DNA of 64,000 bases from Lepidodermella squamata (taxonomy: Eukaryota; Gastrotricha), in assembly GCA_047495785.1 (NCBI GenBank), contig JBLDXI010000009.1, forward strand, positions 744,001 through 808,000, written 5' to 3'. Position 1 is the first letter of the stretch, and every line of letters begins with the position of its first letter. Shown here one piece after another: positions 49,754 to 58,837 of this stretch. The position numbers and the translations under genes are program-made. Below the pieces are notes generated by a model. That model was not told the origin of the DNA. It did no database searches and worked only from the letters and a program-made list of their open reading frames with translations.

Positions 49754-50086
49754 GTGACCCGACAGCCGAGACAATTTCGGCGACGACATCCAATTACGCC
49801 TACATAATTAGCCGGAAGACATCAAGGTCCCAATGACGTCAATGGCAACAGTAGTTGGATGCGGCGAGGTCGAAACGGCGCCTACGATTGCAATTACCGA
49901 AGACACCCACGAGCAATTATCGACAGACAGTAGGCGTCACCCCTGGACATTCCACTGCCTATATAAGGACCTCATTTTGTGAAGATGATCATTGTGCGGT
50001 AGTCGTGCTTTTGGAGCATTAACAATAAAGTTGCACATTGTTATACTCCTGTCTTTTGGAATAACCCTGAACCCAGGTTACATAAC
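49753..50086 (+). repeat. 5' LTR
   Basis: 334 bases, from TGTGACCC to TTACATAAC. Contains a full cAMP-response palindrome TGACGTCA at 49834-49841, a TATA box TATATAA at 49970-49976, and a polyadenylation signal AATAAA at 50024-50029. Transcription should start near 50,000. The end is defined by the point where the two LTR copies stop matching; it does not end in the usual CA. Confidence 0.93.
49970..49976 (+). promoter_or_regulatory. TATA box of the LTR promoter
   Basis: TATATAAGG inside the U3 part of the 5' LTR, about 30 bases before the expected transcript start and 54 bases before AATAAA, the normal order U3-R for an LTR. Confidence 0.75.
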
Positions 50087-50103
50087 TGGTGGCAGCGGTT
50101 GGC
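50087..50103 (+). other. Primer-binding site
   Basis: TGGTGGCAGCGGTTGGC begins directly after the LTR. TGG is the complement of a tRNA CCA end, and the following bases would pair with an acceptor stem ending GCTGCCA. The tRNA itself is not identified. Confidence 0.75.
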
Positions 50104-50287
50104 TTTAGAGTTTATTTTTCACCCCGAACAGTTGCTACCCAACTCTTCTCCACGTGGAGGATTGCTTAATAAAGTTTTCTCTCAAGAAAACTGTAACATC
50201 TGTATAAACTAGCTACTAAGTTATTCGTCTTCTCTTTATTTCACCGATAAGCAACTCGTCTAATTAAGGAATAGATAAGCTAGCGCA

Positions 50288-53200
50288 TTGCCTAATACCA
50301 GGCATCAGCATTTAGAGCAGGATATCCCTGTGCTAAGTAAGGTACAAACCGAAGGTCACGGAATAAGGAAAAGGGCGAACACGGCTTCGAAAGTCGAACC
50401 GAAAAGTGAGCCCGTAGACACACAGGAAACTCAGGAAACCACTAAAGAAACACTAACAGTAGATAAAACTCTCAGCAACAACCCATCTCCTAACGCTGCT
50501 AAAGGATTCTTGATAGCAGCCAAGAATCTACTAGGAAGTCTACAAAGGCCTAGCACGACCAAGAAAACCAGCACAGTCGACGAAAAGGAGGAAGCAACGC
50601 AGATCTTCCCCATTGGATCAGGTGGAGCGCTCGTCGTTCATACACCCGTGAAAACTCGTCTACCGAAACCAAAGGAAATTACGTCCATGGCAGATTACAA
50701 GATCCCTACGTCCGTAACGTTCAAAAACATCGTGCCCTTCGATGTGTCGTCCATCCCAAAGTTCGAAGAGTCGTTCGCTAAATTTGAAGCAGCGGCTAGA
50801 GCGGCGGGAGCTAAGGAGCCAGTAGGGACGGATACGGGAAATGAGGGAGGCGACAAACGGTTTACATTCGGAGCAGCACGCACCATGGTTCGATGCTTGC
50901 TGCCGACCCATTTCCAGGACGACTGGCGCGACGAGGCACTAGATGATATCAAATCATACGGCAAGCTAAGGGAGAAAGTCATGGAGACGGTTGGACTAAA
51001 CGTCAACAAACAAGTCCATCGAGAGGCGTTCGTGAAGAGGCGCCAACTGGCTAACGAGAGCCCAAGAGCATATATGCGAGAGTTGAAAAGACTTGCCAAG
51101 TGGGCGGACATAACATCGGACAGTGGATACAGCAAGACGCTCGCAGATACGTTCAAAGCCGGACTCCGAAAGGAGTACCGGGCATACATATATGATCATC
51201 CACCAGAGAAGAAGACTCCGGAGAAAAAGGACGACCCGTTATGGCTCGTATCCCGATGCGACGAATACGACGAACGCCAGCAAGTGGTAGGCGAGGAAAC
51301 AATCGGTATCAACAGACTGTCGCTTAACGACAACGAGAAGACCTGCTACGGTTGCCAACAAAAGGGCCATATTAGGAAAATGTGCCCGAATCAGGCGCAG
51401 GGTCAAAGAAGTCAACAGCGAGCTGGGCCGACCGGGGCACCGCACATCTCTCAGAACGGCCGATGGCCCATCAACTTCTTACGAAACAGGAACAGCAGGC
51501 CGAAGAGTGATGGAACCGATGGATGTTTTAACTGCGGCAGACCAGGACACTTCGCTCGAGAATGTCGACAACCCAACAACCGCGGGGCTGTCAGGAATTT
51601 CAAGCCATTCGGATCGGGAGGCGGTCGCCCAAACAGACGGCAATACGTCCCGATTCGGATGTTGGCGCTGAATAGCCTAGGCGACCGGAGCATGGTTCTC
51701 GACGCACAGGCTAACGGGAAACCAGTACGCTTCATAGTGGACACCGGAGCGGCTGTTAGCGCCATCCGGGCCGACCTGGTAGATCCGCGCCGAGTAACGG
51801 GGAAGGAAATGGCCGCGGTGAACGCCGACGGCACGGAAGCCCCAATACGAGGCCAAACAGCGGTGACCCTAGAAGCGGGACCTTTTCGCGGAAAACAACC
51901 ATTTGTCGTAATGGAGGCCCTCAACGCCGAAGGTCTTCTCGGCTTTGACTTCATCAAAGACAACGACATTGTCGTGGATATTCCGAGGAACCGTCTACTC
52001 TGGAAGGATCATGTCATACCGTGTAAAGCTTCATTGGGGCCGGCAGCCTTACGGCTACCAATGAGAGCCGTGCGGATGGCACAAGAACAGATCATCCCAG
52101 CGGGAACTCGCACAACGGTGCTCTGCAGCGTACCAATGGCAAAAGAAGGAGAAACGGTACTCTTCAAACCGGAGGGTAAAGATGGCGATACAGAACCTTG
52201 CCTGGTCTACGGACACACCGTTGACACGGTCAAGGACGGAAAGATTCGGATAAACGTCTTCAACGTCGGGACGACTCCGGAAAGAGTTCGGCCAATGACG
52301 GCGATTGGCAGTGTCGAGCCAATAACGGACGACCAGATTAGCCCATACCGCACACAAGGCCGGGTCAAATGGGAGCCAAAGGTCGACCTGTCATCCAAAA
52401 TGCTTAACGACGAACAACGAAAGAAAGTCCGAGCGCTTATCAATGCATACTCCGACATATTCAGCAAAGACGATGACGAAGTCGGACATTGCCCTTTCAT
52501 CGAACATAAAATTCGTGTCACTGGCCCACCATTCCGACAGCCGTTACGACGGACAACGCATGAGGAACGAGAAATCATGCGCAAAGAAGTCGAGAAAATG
52601 GAACGGATGAAAGTCATCAGACCAAGCAACAGCAGCTGGGCAAGCGCGGTATGTCTGGTGAGGAAGAAAGATGGCAAGTATCGCTTCGCCATAGACTACC
52701 GCGTCCTAAACAAAAGGGTCCACGAAGCGGGATACTCCGATCCTTTTCCGCTACCCCGAATCGACGATACCCTAGAAGCACTCGGAGGGGCCACCATATT
52801 TTCAACGTTCGACCTTCAGTCAGGGTACTGGAATGTCCCAATGGAAGAGGAATCCAAACCGTATTCGGCATTCGTAACCCCATGGGGCCTATATGAGTGG
52901 AACGTAATGCCATTTGGACTGTCCAACGCACCGGCGACGTTTCAGAGGCTGATGCAATACGTGTTCCACGGAATGCTATTCGAAGAAGTATTGATTTACT
53001 TGGACGATATAATCACATTCTCGAAGACATTCGAAGAACATCTGGTCCGGCTAGAGCACACTTTCCAACGAATCCGACAGGCGGGGCTAAAAATGAAACC
53101 GTCGAAGTGCCACATCGCACAAGAAGAGGTCGAATTCCTCGGATATCTGGTATCCGGTAAGGGAGTGCGCCCGGACCCGAGGAAGACTGCACCAGTGCTA

Positions 53201-55333
53201 AACTACCCAATACCCAGAGACATCTCGCAAGTCCGATCGTTCATGGGAGTCTGCTCGTACTACCGACGATTTATCAAGAATTTTGCAAAGATTGCGGAAC
53301 CCCTAATCGCGCTAACAAGGAAGAGCGAAGAAAGGTTCGCATGGAACAAGGAAGCGCAAGAAGCGTTCGACACGCTTAAACAGCACTTGGTGTCACCACC
53401 CATATTGGGTTATCCTCAGTTCGAGAAACCGTTCAAAATCTACACGGATGCGTCGAATTGGGCGATCGGAGCAATCCTGTCTCAGGATCAGGCAGACCAA
53501 GATGGGAACATTCGGGAAGTAGTCATCGCATATGCGTCGCGACAGCTAACAAAGACGGAACGCAACTACTGCGCCACTGAACGCGAACTTCTTGGCGTTT
53601 ACTGGGCGGTTAAGACGTTCCGACCCTACATACGCGTCAACGACATCGTATACCTGTACACAGACCATAACCCGATCGTCCAACTCGACCAAGCTCGCGA
53701 CAGCACGGGAAAAATGGCCCGTTACAAGATGTTGTTGCAGGAGTACAACATCCAGTACATCTACAAGCCGGGAAAAATACACACAAACGCGGATGGACTG
53801 TCAAGGACCCCGGCAGACGAGACCGTCAAAATCAAACCGGCAATGTTTAGCTTGCAGCTAGCGACGGAACTGACGGTAGAAAATATCGGACGCGAGCAGA
53901 AGAAGGACGAAAACATACAGAAAATCTGCCGGGACTGCGAGGCGGGCAAAACAAACAGCTATCTGTGCGACGATCAATTGTTGAAGTTCAAATCCAAAAG
54001 GGAAAAAGGTCCCCAGGAATTGATCGTCCTGCCCGAAACACTTATCCAGGCTGCAATCAAGCAAGCACACCTGGAATTGGGACATCTGGGTGCTGACAAA
54101 ACCATTGAACACCTAAAGGAACGTTTCTTCTTCGGCGATATGGACGCCCGGACACGACGAGTCATCGAATGCTGCGTCCCCTGCCAGCGCAGGAAGGAGC
54201 CGCAAGCAGACGTCGTTCCCATGCAGCACATCGCCGAGGCCGAGTATCCCCTGCAGAAAGTATGCTGGGACGTAGCCAAGCTGACCACGTCGTCCAGCGG
54301 TAATAGTTGCGTACTGTTCATTGGAGACATCTTCACCAAGTACGTCAAGGGATACCCGATGAAGGATGAAAAGACAGCGACGATTGTTCGACATTTTCTT
54401 CACTTCATAAGCGAGCATGGATGCGTAGAATCCATCCACAACGACCAAGGAAGGAACTTCGAAAGCAAGACGATAACTGAACTGTGCAAAGCAATCGGCA
54501 TAGATCGCACAAGGTCGACAGCCTATCACCCGCAAGGCAATGGATTTATCGAGAGATTTAATCGCACAGTGAAAGCTATGCTCGCGAAAGTTATCGATGA
54601 GAGACAACGCGACTGGGACGTACAGCTGCCATGGAAGCTCCAAGCTTATAATGCGGCAAAGCAAGACTCGACGGGCTACACACCGTATTTCCTGTTCCAC
54701 GGAAGACCGTTCAGATTCCCAGCCGACGTCCTTCTGGACAACGCACCGAAATTCCAAAGCACCGACGAGTACGCAAAGGAGATACACAACAGACTCCGAC
54801 TAGCGTACGAAGAAGCGAGACAGAACGCAGAGGCAGCTCGCGCAAAGCAGAAGGCACAACATGACAAAGGGCGGAAGGAGCGAGAAGGATTCACAGTCGG
54901 CGAGCTGGTCCTGCTCCATGAGCCGCTACGTCAGTTGCATCTGTCAAGAAAACTTCACTGCCCGTATACGGGCTTGTACACCGTGGTAGCCAAAACGGGC
55001 CCGGTGACATACGCGATTCGACTCCTCGACGGGCGAGCGCCTAGTCGGATCGTGAATCTAGCAAGGTTGAAACCATTCAACGCAGACGAAATAGACACGA
55101 TCAGAGAGGCAGCGGGTCGTGAGACCGAAGACAATGAGGAGCGAGGAGGACTCGGAATCGAAGACACGAACGGAGAAGTCATTACAGCACCCGAGGTCGA
55201 AGAGGCAACGATCGACGAGTTGCGACAACAGTGCCCCGACGCCGGGATCGCTATGGGACCGGAAGAGGACAACGAAGAGCGACCGAAGCGAGCCAGGAAG
55301 CAAACCGACTTCTTCCAGGCGGGGGCTAGGTAA
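50288..55333 (+). CDS. Gag-Pol polyprotein of the LTR element
   Basis: One open frame of 1,681 codons, in frame from just after TAA at 50276-50278. The first ATG in any frame of the leader is at 50687 (MADYKIPTS...), which would give 1,548 residues; the 133 codons before it are open but have no ATG. Gag region: two CCHC zinc knuckles, CYGCQQKGHIRKMC near 51343 and CFNCGRPGHFAREC near 51523. Aspartic protease: DTGA near 51740. Reverse transcriptase: the YLDD catalytic box near 52997 after RKKDGKYRFAIDYRVLNK. RNase H: YTDAS near 53442. Integrase: HHCC finger (HLELGHLGADKTIEHL, then CVPCQRRK) near 54067-54200 and the D,D,E triad, with NDQGRNF near 54440 and GFIERFNR near 54545. No frameshift separates gag from pol. 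The Gag zinc knuckles and pol order identify Ty3/gypsy. Confidence 0.95.
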   Translation: MPNTRHQHLEQDIPVLSKVQTEGHGIRKRANTASKVEPKSEPVDTQETQETTKETLTVDKTLSNNPSPNAAKGFLIAAKNLLGSLQRPSTTKKTSTVDEKEEATQIFPIGSGGALVVHTPVKTRLPKPKEITSMADYKIPTSVTFKNIVPFDVSSIPKFEESFAKFEAAARAAGAKEPVGTDTGNEGGDKRFTFGAARTMVRCLLPTHFQDDWRDEALDDIKSYGKLREKVMETVGLNVNKQVHREAFVKRRQLANESPRAYMRELKRLAKWADITSDSGYSKTLADTFKAGLRKEYRAYIYDHPPEKKTPEKKDDPLWLVSRCDEYDERQQVVGEETIGINRLSLNDNEKTCYGCQQKGHIRKMCPNQAQGQRSQQRAGPTGAPHISQNGRWPINFLRNRNSRPKSDGTDGCFNCGRPGHFARECRQPNNRGAVRNFKPFGSGGGRPNRRQYVPIRMLALNSLGDRSMVLDAQANGKPVRFIVDTGAAVSAIRADLVDPRRVTGKEMAAVNADGTEAPIRGQTAVTLEAGPFRGKQPFVVMEALNAEGLLGFDFIKDNDIVVDIPRNRLLWKDHVIPCKASLGPAALRLPMRAVRMAQEQIIPAGTRTTVLCSVPMAKEGETVLFKPEGKDGDTEPCLVYGHTVDTVKDGKIRINVFNVGTTPERVRPMTAIGSVEPITDDQISPYRTQGRVKWEPKVDLSSKMLNDEQRKKVRALINAYSDIFSKDDDEVGHCPFIEHKIRVTGPPFRQPLRRTTHEEREIMRKEVEKMERMKVIRPSNSSWASAVCLVRKKDGKYRFAIDYRVLNKRVHEAGYSDPFPLPRIDDTLEALGGATIFSTFDLQSGYWNVPMEEESKPYSAFVTPWGLYEWNVMPFGLSNAPATFQRLMQYVFHGMLFEEVLIYLDDIITFSKTFEEHLVRLEHTFQRIRQAGLKMKPSKCHIAQEEVEFLGYLVSGKGVRPDPRKTAPVLNYPIPRDISQVRSFMGVCSYYRRFIKNFAKIAEPLIALTRKSEERFAWNKEAQEAFDTLKQHLVSPPILGYPQFEKPFKIYTDASNWAIGAILSQDQADQDGNIREVVIAYASRQLTKTERNYCATERELLGVYWAVKTFRPYIRVNDIVYLYTDHNPIVQLDQARDSTGKMARYKMLLQEYNIQYIYKPGKIHTNADGLSRTPADETVKIKPAMFSLQLATELTVENIGREQKKDENIQKICRDCEAGKTNSYLCDDQLLKFKSKREKGPQELIVLPETLIQAAIKQAHLELGHLGADKTIEHLKERFFFGDMDARTRRVIECCVPCQRRKEPQADVVPMQHIAEAEYPLQKVCWDVAKLTTSSSGNSCVLFIGDIFTKYVKGYPMKDEKTATIVRHFLHFISEHGCVESIHNDQGRNFESKTITELCKAIGIDRTRSTAYHPQGNGFIERFNRTVKAMLAKVIDERQRDWDVQLPWKLQAYNAAKQDSTGYTPYFLFHGRPFRFPADVLLDNAPKFQSTDEYAKEIHNRLRLAYEEARQNAEAARAKQKAQHDKGRKEREGFTVGELVLLHEPLRQLHLSRKLHCPYTGLYTVVAKTGPVTYAIRLLDGRAPSRIVNLARLKPFNADEIDTIREAAGRETEDNEERGGLGIEDTNGEVITAPEVEEATIDELRQQCPDAGIAMGPEEDNEERPKRARKQTDFFQAGAR

Positions 55334-55366
55334 ACTTTCAGATGTTCACCTAAATAAATGTTGTTC

Positions 55367-55378
55367 TTTGTTTTCTAG
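55367..55378 (+). promoter_or_regulatory. Likely splice acceptor for the env mRNA
   Basis: A pyrimidine-rich run ending in CTAG immediately precedes the env start codon, with no ATG between. A candidate donor, AA|GTAAGG, lies at 50337 in the leader. The pairing is inferred. Confidence 0.5.
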
Positions 55379-55385
55379 AAGAAAT

Positions 55386-58112
55386 ATGTTGAATATTGTA
55401 GTATTGTTAGGATTATTCGTAGGAATACCGCCGAGCGAGACACAGCAATTGCCTCCTATACTGTTCCCTAAGGCTTTGGTGAGAGGGGTCCACAAGGGCT
55501 CGATGCACGAAAGCAAACATATGATGCTGTTCAGCGGTATGGAACAGATCCACTTCAAAGAAATGTGGGCAGAAACAGAAGCCCACATTAAACCCTTCGC
55601 GGAGTACTTCTTGGAAACGGAACATTTATTAATGCCGGGACCCCTGGACAGGATAAAACGATGTTCATCATTCAAAAAGACGGCGACGTGCACCAACTTG
55701 GTGGGAATGTCGGAGAAGGAGTGCCTCACAAAGCAAGAACAATCGCCGGGAGCCTGTCCACAACCGAGCGAAAAAGGGGGCAACTCGCGGCGCAAAAGAG
55801 AGACAAACGACACAGAAATTACGAAAAAACCAACGATTCCCAGCACGCGGGCGAAGAAAACACCGGCAATAATGACGACGCCAACGGCGAAAACGACAAC
55901 GAGAACACCGCTGAGAGAGCTGACAACCAAAGCAACCGTTACAAAACCGACAACACCAAAACCAACGTCCGCAACAACTAAAAGCGTTTCGAAAACAACA
56001 CCCGAGGTGATCACAACAACGAAGGGACAACCGGAGAACTCAACGACGACAAATTCTGTACCGAACGGGACGACGCAAACCGTCTCGGGCGACGCTCCGA
56101 TTGCGGGCAGAAAAGGAATACCGGAAAGACCCTACAAGAGCAACGCGATGGAGCAGTCCGCGGCGCGCGAGGAACTCAAAACCGACGCGGGAGTCACAGC
56201 GCGAGAAACCGGACAAGGCTCGAAAGACCGGGGAAGAAAACGATCAATCTCATGGCTTTGCTCTAACTACTTCACGAAGCTGATCTACGTGGCGCTAGGA
56301 AACGCCTGTGACGAGGGTGTCGGCGAGGCAACAATAAGTACGGTCAAGGAAGCAAGTAGCATCATGAAGGAGGAAGCAAGCGGACTTCAGATCAATGGAA
56401 GAACAAGCCTGATGTTAGGCGAAGAAATACATGACGTCGTCAGGACACTGGAAAGCAAGACGGAAGCAATGACGAACATTACCAACAAGCTGTACGAAGA
56501 CGACGCCAATCTGCAGAAATTTGCCGCGGCGCAAACACGCGTCAACTCTCACATCTACCACGAGCTACTAAAGATGGCAAGGATGCAGAAGCTAGCGAAG
56601 ATAATGACGCTAGAAGGCACGAGACCTCTGCGCGTATCGGATCTGACGGAAGCGCTAAGAAAGGCAATAGAACGGCAAATCAGAGCGAAGGGAAACGACT
56701 TCGGCGATTTGGACGACGCGATTTTCGAAAGAAACTTACCCTTACTGATGAATCCACGAATTAATTTCCAAGCGAGCGAGCTGGCCTTGGAAGCACAATT
56801 GTTAGTGGATGTACCGGTTCTGGGGGCGTTACAATGTGAAGTGTACGAGCTGGAACCTTTAGCATTAAAGGTGGGAGATACATGCATTTCGGCAACAAGA
56901 CAACACTTTCAGGACGTTATCGCGATCAAATGCGACACGGCGACAAGACTGGTTAACAAGATAGCACTGGAGGAGTGCGATATTGTCCCGAATTGGGGAT
57001 GGCTATGCCCGACAGGAATCAGCTACGCGGGAACTATGCCAGAATGGGCACAAGAGGACGGCGGGGCGAACACCCCGATGTTGATCGAAACACCGGACAC
57101 GGAAAGACAGAATGGGACGATATGCGACAGCATGCCACCGGCGGTGGAAGTCGGAGACCGACGTTATCTGCTTACGAAGGAAATGAACTATACGTTCGCG
57201 GTCGCACGGTTCGCGCCGTATGCGATAGAAGCGAGAGACAACAAGATGTTTCGTGGGAAGCCAGGACAGATCATTCAGTTATCCTGTCAAGAAAAACTGA
57301 TGGAGTGGGTCGCAATAGCAGTAGCCAAGCGAGGCGGATGGTGGCAAGTCCGCGGGAATCGCCAATCGCGCAAGTGCGCGAACCAGGAACTCGGAAAACA
57401 CGGATTCATAAGGATTTTTGACAACGAGACAGTGGATGTCCTCGATTTGGATCATTCAGCATTGGACAAATTCGCGGCCGATCAAGAAGAGGACATAAAA
57501 GAATTGAGACAGAAATGGCAAGATAAATCATGGCTGCAAAAGATTGCGAAGAGGGACGAGGTCATCAAGAAACTGGGCGTGGAAGCAGTGGCGAGTGGTC
57601 ATGCTGTGGACCAGCACCTGAGCAAAATGCAAGGATATATCGCGGAAATGAAAACGGAAGAACACTTGGATTTCTGGGAAAAATGGGTAATGCGCGTCGG
57701 ACTCGCGGTTACATTCGCGATCGCGATTCTCGATCTCTTCATCGCACTGGGACTCGCATATGGCATTAAAATGGCGAGCAGCAGCCGAATTCCAATAAGA
57801 CACATGGAGGTAAAAGACAAGTCGAAGACCGAAACATGTTTGGGGCCGGAGGGAGCGGAAGCATCCGCCCCATTGATGGAGGAACAGCCACCCTTGTACA
57901 ACAACGAACCTGGTACGGTCGACTACCGAAAAAAGGCGAGGAATCCATTTGCCGAACTGAACGAACGAGAGCTGGAAGTTTATCGACGCTTGCAGAACCG
58001 TTTGCCGGAAACATCAGCCGGTGAGCTAACAGGATGGGTGCTAAACATCGCACGCACCGACGGAATTTGGAAGAACGATACAGCGATGAGGACGATGATT
58101 TGCACGGCTTAA
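55386..58112 (+). CDS. Envelope-like membrane glycoprotein of the LTR element
   Basis: 908 residues from ATG 55386; the frame is open further upstream into pol (from 55119), but the ATG opens a signal peptide (MLNIVVLLGLFVGI). The layout is that of a class of fusion glycoproteins: Cys-containing N-terminal part; a basic site RRKR near residue 135; a Thr/Pro-rich, mucin-like linker at about 140-235; a second furin-like site RGRKR near 282-286; then a Cys-containing ectodomain with N-glycosylation sites and heptad-like helices; one membrane segment near 57,700-57,765 (LAVTFAIAILDLFIALGLAY); and a cytoplasmic tail of roughly 110 residues with PPLY. TTGTTTTCTAG with its AG at 55377-55378 sits 7 bases before the ATG, so the mRNA is probably spliced. 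Similarity to a known envelope family cannot be judged without a search. Confidence 0.8.
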   Translation: MLNIVVLLGLFVGIPPSETQQLPPILFPKALVRGVHKGSMHESKHMMLFSGMEQIHFKEMWAETEAHIKPFAEYFLETEHLLMPGPLDRIKRCSSFKKTATCTNLVGMSEKECLTKQEQSPGACPQPSEKGGNSRRKRETNDTEITKKPTIPSTRAKKTPAIMTTPTAKTTTRTPLRELTTKATVTKPTTPKPTSATTKSVSKTTPEVITTTKGQPENSTTTNSVPNGTTQTVSGDAPIAGRKGIPERPYKSNAMEQSAAREELKTDAGVTARETGQGSKDRGRKRSISWLCSNYFTKLIYVALGNACDEGVGEATISTVKEASSIMKEEASGLQINGRTSLMLGEEIHDVVRTLESKTEAMTNITNKLYEDDANLQKFAAAQTRVNSHIYHELLKMARMQKLAKIMTLEGTRPLRVSDLTEALRKAIERQIRAKGNDFGDLDDAIFERNLPLLMNPRINFQASELALEAQLLVDVPVLGALQCEVYELEPLALKVGDTCISATRQHFQDVIAIKCDTATRLVNKIALEECDIVPNWGWLCPTGISYAGTMPEWAQEDGGANTPMLIETPDTERQNGTICDSMPPAVEVGDRRYLLTKEMNYTFAVARFAPYAIEARDNKMFRGKPGQIIQLSCQEKLMEWVAIAVAKRGGWWQVRGNRQSRKCANQELGKHGFIRIFDNETVDVLDLDHSALDKFAADQEEDIKELRQKWQDKSWLQKIAKRDEVIKKLGVEAVASGHAVDQHLSKMQGYIAEMKTEEHLDFWEKWVMRVGLAVTFAIAILDLFIALGLAYGIKMASSSRIPIRHMEVKDKSKTETCLGPEGAEASAPLMEEQPPLYNNEPGTVDYRKKARNPFAELNERELEVYRRLQNRLPETSAGELTGWVLNIARTDGIWKNDTAMRTMICTA

Positions 58113-58837
58113 GGCAAGAAAGACTCCGACTTCTAACAAACATTAGTTAAGCATCGCTATAGTCGATCGATCTACAATAGATTTCTGAGAAAAGTAGACG
58201 AATTCGAAGGCTAGTTAAGGAGAAAAGCTACCAAAATTTTTCAAAAAAATTTATCTGCGAAAAATTATCTGCCGAAAATTTTCTAAGTCCAAAGAAAAAA
58301 TCGATATCACGCTAGTACATTCTATAGTAACATATGAATACCATAGGCGTAGTATTGTTATGTTTGTGCGCAGTATTGTTATGTGTGTGAGAAGCGCGCA
58401 AGTATTATCATGTGTGTGTGAGGCGCGCAAGTATTATTATGTGTGCGAGAGCGCAGTACTATTATGTGTGCGAAAGCGCGCAGTATTCGTATATGTGGAA
58501 GGCGCGCAGTATTATAATGTGTGTACGAATGCGCAGTATTGTAATGTGTGGGCAACACATAGAAATACTATAGAGGCACCGTTATTCACAGTAATGTGCG
58601 TAGAAAATCGATAAGTCATGTACTTGGGAAATTGTTACAAAATTACACAAAAGGCCGCCTACCTCCAACGCGCGGTTATGACGCAAAAGCGTCGAAGCCC
58701 TAGATTGGCGGAGCCCTAGAGCGGTAATTACACCGCTAATTAGATCGGGGGCGGCCGCGCTGCGGGGAAGGGAAGGCCGAAAAATTGTCAGTGTTGCACA
58801 TTTAATTTTCGTTTGAATTTGCTTGTGAACCGAAAAT
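58113..58837 (+). other. Env to ORF3 spacer of the LTR element
   Basis: Non-coding part of the element. It contains AT-rich sequence, the tandem repeat at about 58345-58555, a GC-rich patch near 58,740-58,780, and a possible splice acceptor TTGTCAG (AG 58790-58791) with no ATG between it and the ORF3 start. Confidence 0.6.
58345..58555 (+). repeat. Degenerate tandem repeat inside the LTR element
   Basis: About seven irregular units of some 25-32 bases, each built on GCGCGCAGTATT followed by an AT step and TGTGTG. Units vary in length and sequence, so this is a minisatellite-like array rather than a regular repeat. Confidence 0.8.

Noticed and set aside
58345-58555. CRISPR-like array
   Set aside because: Units vary in length and sequence, there are no unique spacers, and the genome is animal.
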